Part shown: one piece after another, positions 1 through 5,224 of the stretch
Numbering within the stretch: the first letter of the stretch is position 1
Layout of the letters: each line of letters opens with the position of its first letter
Assembly: GCA_964590495.1 (NCBI GenBank)
Contig: CAZPWQ010000122.1
Location: 1 to 10,390 of the forward strand
Length of the DNA stretch: 10,390 nucleotides
Direction of reading: 5' to 3'
Source of the DNA: CAZPWQ01 sp964590495
GTDB taxonomy: Bacteria > Bacteroidota > Rhodothermia > Balneolales > Balneolaceae
The notes under the pieces: generated by a model
What the model was told of the DNA's origin: nothing
The model's input: the letters and a program-made list of their open reading frames with translations, nothing else
The model's database searches: none
Translations under genes and position numbers: made by a program

Positions 1-200
1 GATAAACCAACAAAATATTTCTAAGGAAGTCTAAAAGAGCGCAGTGGAGGTGAACGTAGTGAGCCGTAACGAAGTCGAAGGGCCCCATCACGTGAGCAGC
101 CGGATTATGGAGATCCTTCGACTCCGTCCGGGCATTCAAAATCAAATGCCCGGCCTTCGCTCAGGATGACACGGGAGGTGGAAAGACCTATGTATAAACC
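1..200. other. Non-coding region downstream of ispG, mostly dispersed-repeat sequence
   Basis: I see no gene here. The first 38 bases are AT-rich, then the composition changes to GC-richer sequence from about 39 to 180. That part holds the palindromic element at 111-170 and a second related stretch at about 66-81, where CGAAGTCGAAGG (70-81) is the near reverse complement of CCTTCGACTCCG (115-126), with 11 of 12 bases matching. The region lies immediately 3' of ispG. It may shape the 3' end of that transcript, but no T-run follows any stem on the minus strand, so I do not call an intrinsic terminator. Confidence 0.6.
111..170. repeat. Palindromic intergenic repeat of the GTCATCCTGAGCGAAG type
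   Basis: Read on the minus strand the element begins GTCATCCTGAGCGAAG and ends GGAGTCGAAGGATCT. This resembles an intergenic repeat that occurs in many unrelated bacterial genomes. Between the two ends sits a perfect stem-loop: CCGGGCATT at 128-136 pairs with AATGCCCGG at 145-153, leaving an 8-base loop. The outer ends also match as ATCCT (113-117) and AGGAT (163-167). The stem structure is seen directly. Membership in a dispersed family is from memory and would need other genomic copies to confirm. Confidence 0.65.
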
Positions 201-1457
201 TTAATCCTGCTCTTCAGTGACCTCTTTTTCCCATTCTCCGTTTGATTTCCCGTAATTCCTCATTATGTACTCGTCAAGGATATCCCGGAACTCTTTACCT
301 ATATCCTCTCCCTTCAATGTTGTGTAATGTTCTCCGTCCATATAAACAGGAGCTTTGGGTTCTTCAAAAGTGCCGGGCAGAGAAATTCCTATGTTGGCAT
401 TGCGGGATTCTCCGGGTCCATTGACCACGCAGCCCATCACTGCCACATCCATTTTTTCAACACCGGGATACATATCCCTCCATACCGGCATCATCTCGCG
501 AAGGTACTGCTGGATTTCGTCGGCCAGCTCCTGGAAATAGGTACTGTTGGTTCTGCCGCAGCCCGGACAGGCCGTTACCTGCGGTATAAAATTCCGTATC
601 CCAAGAGATTGCAATATCTGCTGGCAGACCCTTACTTCTTCGGCACGGTCGCCGCCGGGTTTCGGCGTCAGGGAAACACGTATCGTGTCGCCAATACCCT
701 GCTGTAGCAAGACGGCCAGTGCCGCCGAGCTGGCTACCATACCTTTCATCCCCATACCCGCTTCGGTGAGGCCGACGTGCAGCGGGTAATCCAGAATGTC
801 AGCGATGCGTTCATATACTTCAACCACATCCTGCACATGCGACATTTTACAACTGATAATAATCTTGTTGGAAGGCAAACCGACACTTTCCGCCAGCTCT
901 GCAGACCGGCGGGCACTTTCCACCACCGTATCGAGCATTACCTGCTTCGATGATTTGGGGTTTTCCAATTTGCTGTTGGCATCCATTTTATTGGCCAGCA
1001 ACTGCTGATCGAGTGATCCCCAGTTCACACCTATTCGCACCGGCTTATCGTATTTTATCGCCTGCTCTACAATCGTGCAAAAATTTTCGTCGCGTGTTTT
1101 CGTACCCGTATTACCCGGATTAATTCGAAATTTTGCAAGTGCTTTGGCTGCTTCCGGATACTCAGTCAGCAGTTTGTGTCCGTTGTAGTGAAAATCCCCG
1201 ACAATCGGTACATTGATGCTCTCTTTGAGTAGTTTTTCCTTTATATACGGTACGGCCTGCGCAGCTTCTTTATTATTAACGGTAATCCGAACGATTTCCG
1301 AACCCTCCTTATGCAGATATTTAATCTGTTCTGCCGTCGCATCGATATTCGCGGTGTCGGTATTTGTCATCGACTGTACCACGATAGGCGCACCTCCACC
1401 TACGGGAACATCGCCTACCATAACCTGTATCGATTTGCGTCGCTTTATCTGGGACAT
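201..1457 (-). CDS. ispG: 4-hydroxy-3-methylbut-2-enyl diphosphate synthase (IspG/GcpE)
   Basis: This 418-residue cytosolic iron-sulfur enzyme converts 2-C-methyl-D-erythritol 2,4-cyclodiphosphate to HMBPP, the penultimate step of the MEP isoprenoid pathway. The N-terminal TIM-barrel half opens with a typical RRKSIQVMVG...PIVVQSMTNTDT segment (residues 6-35). The [4Fe-4S] ligands are all present: Cys297 and Cys300 in ACPGCGRT, Cys343 in MGCVVNGPGE, and Glu350. The NWGSLDQQLL segment near 145-154 followed by a short extra stretch resembles proteobacterial-type enzymes. The protein lacks the roughly 200-residue central insert found in many Bacteroidota, Chlorobi and plant homologues. The ATG start gives the expected N-terminus; a weak GAAG lies just upstream. 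The gene follows the longer rhomboid gene after 75 bp and may have its own promoter. Identification is secure; electron donor and regulation are not visible. Confidence 0.97.
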   Translation of the reverse strand: MSQIKRRKSIQVMVGDVPVGGGAPIVVQSMTNTDTANIDATAEQIKYLHKEGSEIVRITVNNKEAAQAVPYIKEKLLKESINVPIVGDFHYNGHKLLTEYPEAAKALAKFRINPGNTGTKTRDENFCTIVEQAIKYDKPVRIGVNWGSLDQQLLANKMDANSKLENPKSSKQVMLDTVVESARRSAELAESVGLPSNKIIISCKMSHVQDVVEVYERIADILDYPLHVGLTEAGMGMKGMVASSAALAVLLQQGIGDTIRVSLTPKPGGDRAEEVRVCQQILQSLGIRNFIPQVTACPGCGRTNSTYFQELADEIQQYLREMMPVWRDMYPGVEKMDVAVMGCVVNGPGESRNANIGISLPGTFEEPKAPVYMDGEHYTTLKGEDIGKEFRDILDEYIMRNYGKSNGEWEKEVTEEQD

Positions 1458-1463
1458 AACTTC

Positions 1464-1522
1464 AATTTTGAATTATGAATTTTAAATGTTGAATTATAAT
1501 TCAAAATTCAACATTTAAAATT
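1464..1522. repeat. Nested AT-rich inverted repeats between the rhomboid gene and ispG
   Basis: Three perfect dyads overlap in 59 bases. (A) An 18-base arm at 1478-1495 pairs with 1505-1522 across a 9-base loop. (B) A 13-base arm at 1464-1476 (AATTTTGAATTAT) pairs with 1496-1508 (ATAATTCAAAATT). (C) A 16-base palindrome, TTGAATTATAATTCAA, spans 1489-1504. Structures A and B compete for 1505-1508, and C shares bases with both. The stems are almost entirely A/T, with no GC core and no following T-run typical of an intrinsic terminator. They sit 6 bases from the ispG start and 10 from the rhomboid stop, so they would occupy the ispG leader RNA. Function is unknown. Confidence 0.8.
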
Positions 1523-1532
1523 TAAAATTATA

Positions 1533-2399
1533 TTAGTTCTTCTTACTTAGTTCGAATAATTTCTTCTTTTCCGCCTTGGTCAGTCCGTCATACCCTTCCC
1601 TGGATATTTTTTCCAGAATTTCATCCAGTTCAGACTCTTCGGTTTCATCAATAATTTCTACATCAGACACCGAATACATATTCTTGTTTTTCGGTTTCGA
1701 CTCCTTCTTTTGATAGGCGCCTTTCAGCCGGTACCAAAATTGCTCTAGCGGCAGCAACCACCTGCCCAGATCTTCTCCGCGCTGATGCGATCTCATCAAA
1801 AGATAACCGATACCGGCACCGCCCAGATGAACGATACGGGCCGTATTATCAGCCGATCCAAGCAACAACAGATCCAACGCTATCAAACCCGCTACCACAT
1901 AGCGCGCCTGTATGGGCGGCAGCAGAAATAACATGATCGGCATTGTCGGATATAACATGGCGAATGAAACCATGATCCCGAATACGGCACCGGAGGCCCC
2001 GATCACATAATTAAAACCCATAAACTGGGCAAAAAGTATATCCAGCAACGCGCCGCCGATACCCGAGCCGAAGTAAATCACCGAAAATGTTCGCGGACCC
2101 AGCGTTTCCTCTACAGCCCGGCCCATCCACCAGAGCCACAGCATGTTGAAAATCAGGTGAAATCCGCCCGCATGCAGAAACATATAGGTTACCAGTCGCC
2201 ACGGCTGAAAAAGAGCTGTCTGCCACTCGGGAAAAAATGCAAGTCCCCGAACCAGTGCATTTCCATAAGCGGAACTGATCATACCGGCAAAAATCTGCAC
2301 GAGAAACATGACAATATTTAACGTGATAATAATGCGAATAGCTACCGGTAGATTAAAGTAACCTCGCTTTACTGAACTGCCGAATGAATCATTATACAT
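1533..2399 (-). CDS. Rhomboid-family intramembrane serine protease with C-terminal tail
   Basis: This 288-residue polytopic inner-membrane protein belongs to the rhomboid (S54) family, which cleaves transmembrane helices of substrate proteins within the bilayer. The Ser-His dyad is intact: Ser136 in the GASG motif and His191 in the HLGG motif of the last core helix. The HxxxN pair of the oxyanion helix is at His81 and Asn85. Hydrophobic helices run from about residue 21 to 204. After the membrane core comes a basic linker (about 205-240), an acidic stretch and a helical tail ending GLTKAEKKKLFELSKK. This resembles the small C-terminal domain seen on Bacteroidota rhomboids (I believe DUF6576). 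The ATG start directly follows an A-rich leader. A second, shorter rhomboid gene lies 361 bp upstream on the same strand. The substrate is unknown. Confidence 0.93.
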   Translation of the reverse strand: MYNDSFGSSVKRGYFNLPVAIRIIITLNIVMFLVQIFAGMISSAYGNALVRGLAFFPEWQTALFQPWRLVTYMFLHAGGFHLIFNMLWLWWMGRAVEETLGPRTFSVIYFGSGIGGALLDILFAQFMGFNYVIGASGAVFGIMVSFAMLYPTMPIMLFLLPPIQARYVVAGLIALDLLLLGSADNTARIVHLGGAGIGYLLMRSHQRGEDLGRWLLPLEQFWYRLKGAYQKKESKPKNKNMYSVSDVEIIDETEESELDEILEKISREGYDGLTKAEKKKLFELSKKN

Positions 2400-2563
2400 A
2401 TGTTTCTTTTCTTAAAATGAACTACCTGACAATACAAAAAATCCTGGAAAAATCATTTATAACAGTGAATCCTGCATATACTGATCAGATTTTAAATCCC
2501 AAAGCAGTAAATAAAAGTTTAAAATAATTATTAAAGATACCCAATTTACCAGATCGTTTCATC

Positions 2564-2590
2564 CCGTGGTAAAAGTATTTTTAACCACGG
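2564..2590. repeat. Stem-loop, CCGTGGT/ACCACGG arms
   Basis: CCGTGGT at 2564-2570 pairs perfectly with ACCACGG at 2584-2590. The stem can extend past one A·A mismatch by three A-T pairs, leaving a loop of about five bases. On the minus strand it lies downstream of the short rhomboid gene and upstream of the longer one. No T-run follows in that direction, so it is recorded as a stem-loop of unknown role and not as a terminator. Confidence 0.5.
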
Positions 2591-2625
2591 TGTTTAACCT
2601 GTTCTATTTTTTACTACTACAGTTG

Positions 2626-2637
2626 TGAAACGTTTCA
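2626..2637. promoter_or_regulatory. 12-base perfect palindrome TGAAACGTTTCA, possible operator
   Basis: TGAAACGTTTCA reads the same on both strands and resembles LacI/GalR-type operators, which centre on an ACGT or CG step inside AAA/TTT flanks. It lies 227 bases upstream of the longer rhomboid start and 124 bases past the end of the shorter one, which is far for direct control of either. A chance palindrome is quite possible. Confidence 0.2.
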
Positions 2638-2710
2638 GGGAAATGCATGCATTCGGATTATTAGGTCGAATTTCCTGGTGAGGAATACAGGATAATTTAG
2701 ATTCAGGTGT

Positions 2711-2743
2711 AGACCTCCAAGGTTTCGGAAACCCTGGAGGTCT
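2711..2743. repeat. Near-perfect hairpin, 16-base arms (AGACCTCC type)
   Basis: The arm 2711-2726 (AGACCTCCAAGGTTTC) is the reverse complement of 2728-2743 except for one A·C mismatch; a realistic fold closes with a CGG loop at 2726-2728. It begins 17 bases after the stop codon of the short rhomboid gene, so it should form at the 3' end of that transcript. No T-run follows on the minus strand. The sequence reminds me of a dispersed AGACCTCC...GGAGGTCT repeat in Bacteroidota genomes, but only one copy is in this window. Confidence 0.7.
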
Positions 2744-2760
2744 CCTCGAAAAGTCGGCGC

Positions 2761-3390
2761 CTAATAATAATGTTTTTCGCTTTTGAGTCCCCAATATTTG
2801 ATGAGTATAAAGCCAACCAGCATACCCCCCAGGTGAGCAAAGTGAGCGACTCCGGTATTTGCCCTGCTCAAGCCGCTGAGCAATTCAATAACTCCGAAAC
2901 CTGCTACAAAATATTTTGCTTTTATCGGAACAGGAAAAAACAACAACATGATGGGACGATCCGGAAACATCATTCCGAAAGCTAAAAGTATGCCGTAAAC
3001 AGCTCCCGAGGCTCCGAGAGTCGGGGCACCGCCTCCCCCGATGAGCATATGCAGCAGTGCAGCACCTATTCCGGTAAGAAAATAATAAACTGTAAAACGA
3101 TTGGTCCCCCAATAATTCTCAATAGCCTGTCCGAACATCCACAGGGCAAATAGATTAAAAAAGATATGTCCCAGCCCCGCATGCAAAAACATATAGGAGA
3201 TTAACTGCCATACTTCAAAACGTCCGGAACCGAGTGGCCATAAAGCACCATATTCAAAGAGCGCCTGTCCGATCATCGGCGTGCTCAATCCAACAAAACA
3301 TAAGACATTGACGATCAGCAAATGTTTTACGGCCGGCGGAAATATGGTGAATTGGGTATTGGGACTGTAATTATCTGACTGGTAATTCAA
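2761..3390 (-). CDS. Rhomboid-family intramembrane serine protease, short form, TTG start
   Basis: This 209-residue rhomboid protease has little beyond the six-helix membrane core. The catalytic Ser128 is in GASG, His186 is in AHLGG, and the oxyanion-helix HxxxN pair is His75 and Asn79. The N-terminal FTIFPPAVKHLLIVNVL stretch (14-30), where the first helix starts, matches the usual opening of this subgroup, so little is missing. The start codon is TTG (plus-strand CAA at 3388-3390). An in-frame stop lies five codons upstream (plus-strand 3403-3405) and there is no ATG until residue 39, inside the core, so TTG is the only sensible choice. A run of seven T precedes the coding sequence and overlaps this codon. 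It is paralogous to the longer rhomboid gene but lacks its C-terminal tail. Membrane location and protease activity follow from the intact dyad; the substrate is unknown. Confidence 0.92.
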   Translation of the reverse strand: MNYQSDNYSPNTQFTIFPPAVKHLLIVNVLCFVGLSTPMIGQALFEYGALWPLGSGRFEVWQLISYMFLHAGLGHIFFNLFALWMFGQAIENYWGTNRFTVYYFLTGIGAALLHMLIGGGGAPTLGASGAVYGILLAFGMMFPDRPIMLLFFPVPIKAKYFVAGFGVIELLSGLSRANTGVAHFAHLGGMLVGFILIKYWGLKSEKHYY

Positions 3391-3519
3391 AAAAAGGTCT
3401 GTTTATTTTCATTTTCTTGTTCTGGCAATCTGTATGAAGAACGGAATCTACAATTTCAATACGTTAATTCAGAATTTTGTTTCATCAATAATGCAATTTA
3501 ATGAACCCGCTGAATATCA

Positions 3520-3540
3520 CCTTAATATAAAGCTTTAAGG
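3520..3540. repeat. Short stem-loop downstream of the amidohydrolase gene
   Basis: CCTTAA (3520-3525) pairs with TTAAGG (3535-3540) around a 9-base loop. A second small dyad, AACTT/AAGTT at 3580-3593, overlaps the stop codon of the amidohydrolase gene. Either could lie at the 3' end of that transcript. Both are short and AT-rich, and I cannot call a terminator. Confidence 0.3.
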
Positions 3541-3591
3541 AAAAATAATAAGATGAGTTTTAGCACCGGATTTACCTGTAACTTATTAAAG

Positions 3592-4917
3592 TTATTGAGC
3601 ACTGTGCTGCGACATATAATCTAACGTCAGGGTGGTGAGTGCTTTTATACCCAATTTCATACCTGTTTCCTCAATATAAAAATCGGGCGTGTGGTGAGGA
3701 GCGGCTTCGGATGGTTCCATACCCTCGGGCATACCACCTGTGAAGAAATAGAAGCCCGGAATTTCTTTCTGAAAGAATGAGAAGTCTTCCGCCCCGGTTA
3801 TGGCATCGCTAAATAATACATTTTCATCTCCGGCAATCTGCTGAAGTGTCGGAAGCATCGCCTCAGTCAACTCCGGATCATTGTAGGTTACCGGATACCC
3901 GGTCTGGATATCCACATCGGCGGTAGCCCCCATGCTTTCGGCAATGGTTGTGGCAACATGCCGGATCTTTTCGTGAATAATTTCCTGCATCTCCGTATCC
4001 AGAGTACGGATAGTCCCGATCATTTCTGCTTCTTCCGGTATGATATTATTTCTTACTCCACTTCGTATTTTGCCAACTGATATGACAGCCGCCGCTTTCG
4101 TCAATTCTGTCTGACGACTGACAATCGTTTGTAATCCCTCAATAATTTTTGCTGAGGTTACAATCGGATCTACTCCTGTCCATGGTGTAGATCCATGGGT
4201 TTGCTTGCCGTTCACCCTGATCACCAAACGATCAGCTGCAGCCATAGTGCCTTCCGGACGATAACGGATTTTACCGACTTCGGTTTGAGAATTTATGTGC
4301 TGACCGAATATCACATCCACATCAGGATCCTGAAGAACACCCTCCTTCACCATCAGTTCTGCTCCGCCTTCTTCACCAGGAGGAGATCCCTCTTCTGCCG
4401 GTTGAAAGATGAATTTTACTTTTCCGGTTAATTGATCTTTCATATCGGTTAAGATTTTTGCAGTGCCCATCAACATTGCAATATGGGTATCGTGTCCGCA
4501 GGCATGCATAACACCCACCTCATCACCAAGAAAATTAGTTGTTTTAGTTGATTTGAACGATACATCTGTTCGCTCTGTTACCGGCAATCCATCAATATCT
4601 GCCCGTAACCCCACAACCGGACCAGATTTTTCACCCTCCAGCACTGCAACTACTCCCGTATGAGCAATTCCTGTTTCCACAGCCAGACCCAGTTCTTCCA
4701 GGTATCCTGCGATATATTTTGCCGTTTCTACCTCACGATTTGAAAGCTCGGGATTCTCATGAAAATGACGGCGCCACTCAACAACCTGTTCATATATTGC
4801 CTCGGTCTGTTCGCTGATTTGCTGATAAAGATCCTGAGGGTTATCATTTTGCGCAAATGTATTACCGGCTATACCTACAATCAGTAGTAACGTACCTGCA
4901 AAAATTATTCTATTCAT
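3592..4917 (-). CDS. Exported M20D-family metal-dependent amidohydrolase/peptidase
   Basis: This 441-residue hydrolase belongs to the M20D group, which includes hippurate hydrolase, N-acyl-amino-acid amidohydrolases and IAA-amino-acid hydrolases. It has a signal peptide: Asn-Arg, then a hydrophobic stretch (about 4-18), with likely cleavage after TFA at residue 22. It should therefore act in the periplasm or outside the cell. Metal ligands of the family are visible: Cys140 and His142 in MHACGHDTH, Glu175/Glu176 in FQPAEEG, His207 in FGQHINS, and His408/His409 in HHTPDF. The dimerisation (lid) domain falls around residues 225-335, beginning near RLVIRVNGKQTHGSTPW. The family cleaves amide bonds of N-acylated or aromatic amino acids; the real substrate cannot be read from sequence. 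Neighbours are unrelated, so it looks monocistronic. Family assignment is secure. Confidence 0.93.
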   Translation of the reverse strand: MNRIIFAGTLLLIVGIAGNTFAQNDNPQDLYQQISEQTEAIYEQVVEWRRHFHENPELSNREVETAKYIAGYLEELGLAVETGIAHTGVVAVLEGEKSGPVVGLRADIDGLPVTERTDVSFKSTKTTNFLGDEVGVMHACGHDTHIAMLMGTAKILTDMKDQLTGKVKFIFQPAEEGSPPGEEGGAELMVKEGVLQDPDVDVIFGQHINSQTEVGKIRYRPEGTMAAADRLVIRVNGKQTHGSTPWTGVDPIVTSAKIIEGLQTIVSRQTELTKAAAVISVGKIRSGVRNNIIPEEAEMIGTIRTLDTEMQEIIHEKIRHVATTIAESMGATADVDIQTGYPVTYNDPELTEAMLPTLQQIAGDENVLFSDAITGAEDFSFFQKEIPGFYFFTGGMPEGMEPSEAAPHHTPDFYIEETGMKLGIKALTTLTLDYMSQHSAQ

Positions 4918-5017
4918 TTGTACTGTCTTTATTTTTTAAGTAGCCAACTGCTTTTTGGATCGTTCAATAATCGATACCATATTTATAAAAATATCAGTTA
5001 AGCACAAATAAGTTTAA

Positions 5018-5042
5018 CCACTAAGAAACTAAGGACACTAAG
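5018..5042. repeat. Tandem ACTAAG repeat (three short units)
   Basis: Three adjoining units, CCACTAAG, AAACTAAG and GACACTAAG, share the core ACTAAG and are 8-9 bases long. Similar ACTAAGAAACTAAGG strings recur between genes in many bacterial genomes, so this may be one copy of a dispersed family. Only the local repetition is visible here. Confidence 0.5.
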
Positions 5043-5059
5043 TGAATTATTCTCGTTTC

Positions 5060-5075
5060 TCCGCCGGCTGGCGGA
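5060..5075. repeat. GC-rich palindrome TCCGCC-GGCT-GGCGGA
   Basis: TCCGCC (5060-5065) and GGCGGA (5070-5075) are perfect reverse complements around GGCT. It is a GC-rich island in AT-rich intergenic sequence, and the same string is familiar as a dispersed palindrome in other genomes. No role is evident for the flanking genes. Confidence 0.5.
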
Positions 5076-5107
5076 CAGCATGACACATGTATTGGTTGAT
5101 CCATTAG

Positions 5108-5139
5108 ATCCTGACCCCGAAAAGTTTGCGGGACAGGAT
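5108..5139. repeat. Imperfect hairpin, ATCCTG-CCC / GGG-CAGGAT arms
   Basis: ATCCTGACCCCG (5108-5119) pairs with CGGGACAGGAT (5129-5139) with one A·A mismatch and one bulged C, leaving a 9-base loop. It lies between the glnN terminator and the amidohydrolase gene. It looks like another dispersed palindrome and not a terminator, since no T-run follows in either direction. Confidence 0.5.
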
Positions 5140-5159
5140 GAAACCACCAGGCAAGTTTT

Positions 5160-5199
5160 TATATATAAAAAAGGCGATGACCTGTTCAGCCATCGCCTT
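5160..5199 (-). terminator. Intrinsic terminator of glnN
   Basis: On the minus strand AAGGCGATG (plus 5191-5199) pairs perfectly with CATCGCCTT (plus 5171-5179) across an 11-base loop, followed directly by TTTT and then TATATAT. The stem begins 25 bases after the glnN stop. The GC-rich stem plus T-run is the classic Rho-independent form and indicates that glnN transcription ends before the amidohydrolase gene. Confidence 0.88.
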
Positions 5200-5224
5200 C
5201 TGTAATTTATAAATTAACAATTGC

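Larger units (their letters stand above)
2400..2760. other. 361-bp gap between the two rhomboid genes
   Basis: No reading frame here looks like a gene; the 66-codon minus-strand frame at 2594-2794 runs through hairpins and has low-complexity composition. The gap holds the strong hairpin at 2711-2743, a weaker one at 2564-2590 and a 12-base palindrome at 2626-2637. The part nearest 2399 is AT-rich and should contain the promoter of the longer rhomboid gene, but I could not fix a convincing -33/-7 pair. Confidence 0.6.
4918..5224. other. 307-bp gap: repeats, glnN terminator and amidohydrolase promoter region
   Basis: No gene is visible. From right to left, in the direction of transcription of the flanking genes, it holds the glnN terminator (5160-5199), an imperfect hairpin (5108-5139), a TCCGCC/GGCGGA palindrome (5060-5075), a CACTAAG-type repeat (5018-5042), and about 100 AT-rich bases that should contain the amidohydrolase promoter. 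I could not identify a clear -33/-7 promoter pair there. Confidence 0.6.

Noticed and set aside
327..707. 126-codon plus-strand open frame
   Set aside because: It lies wholly antisense to ispG, whose protein has all family motifs; the frame's own translation is Cys/His/Pro-rich with no recognisable domain.
1464..1522. Intrinsic terminator for the longer rhomboid gene
   Set aside because: The stems are nearly all A/T, and the following minus-strand sequence runs straight into the ispG start without a T-run.
2594..2794. 66-codon minus-strand frame between the rhomboid genes
   Set aside because: It runs through the strong hairpin and overlaps the short rhomboid gene's 3' end; its composition is not protein-like and no homology is recognisable.
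5014..5042. CRISPR array
   Set aside because: The repeated units are only 8-9 bases and directly adjoining, with no spacers and no cas gene nearby.
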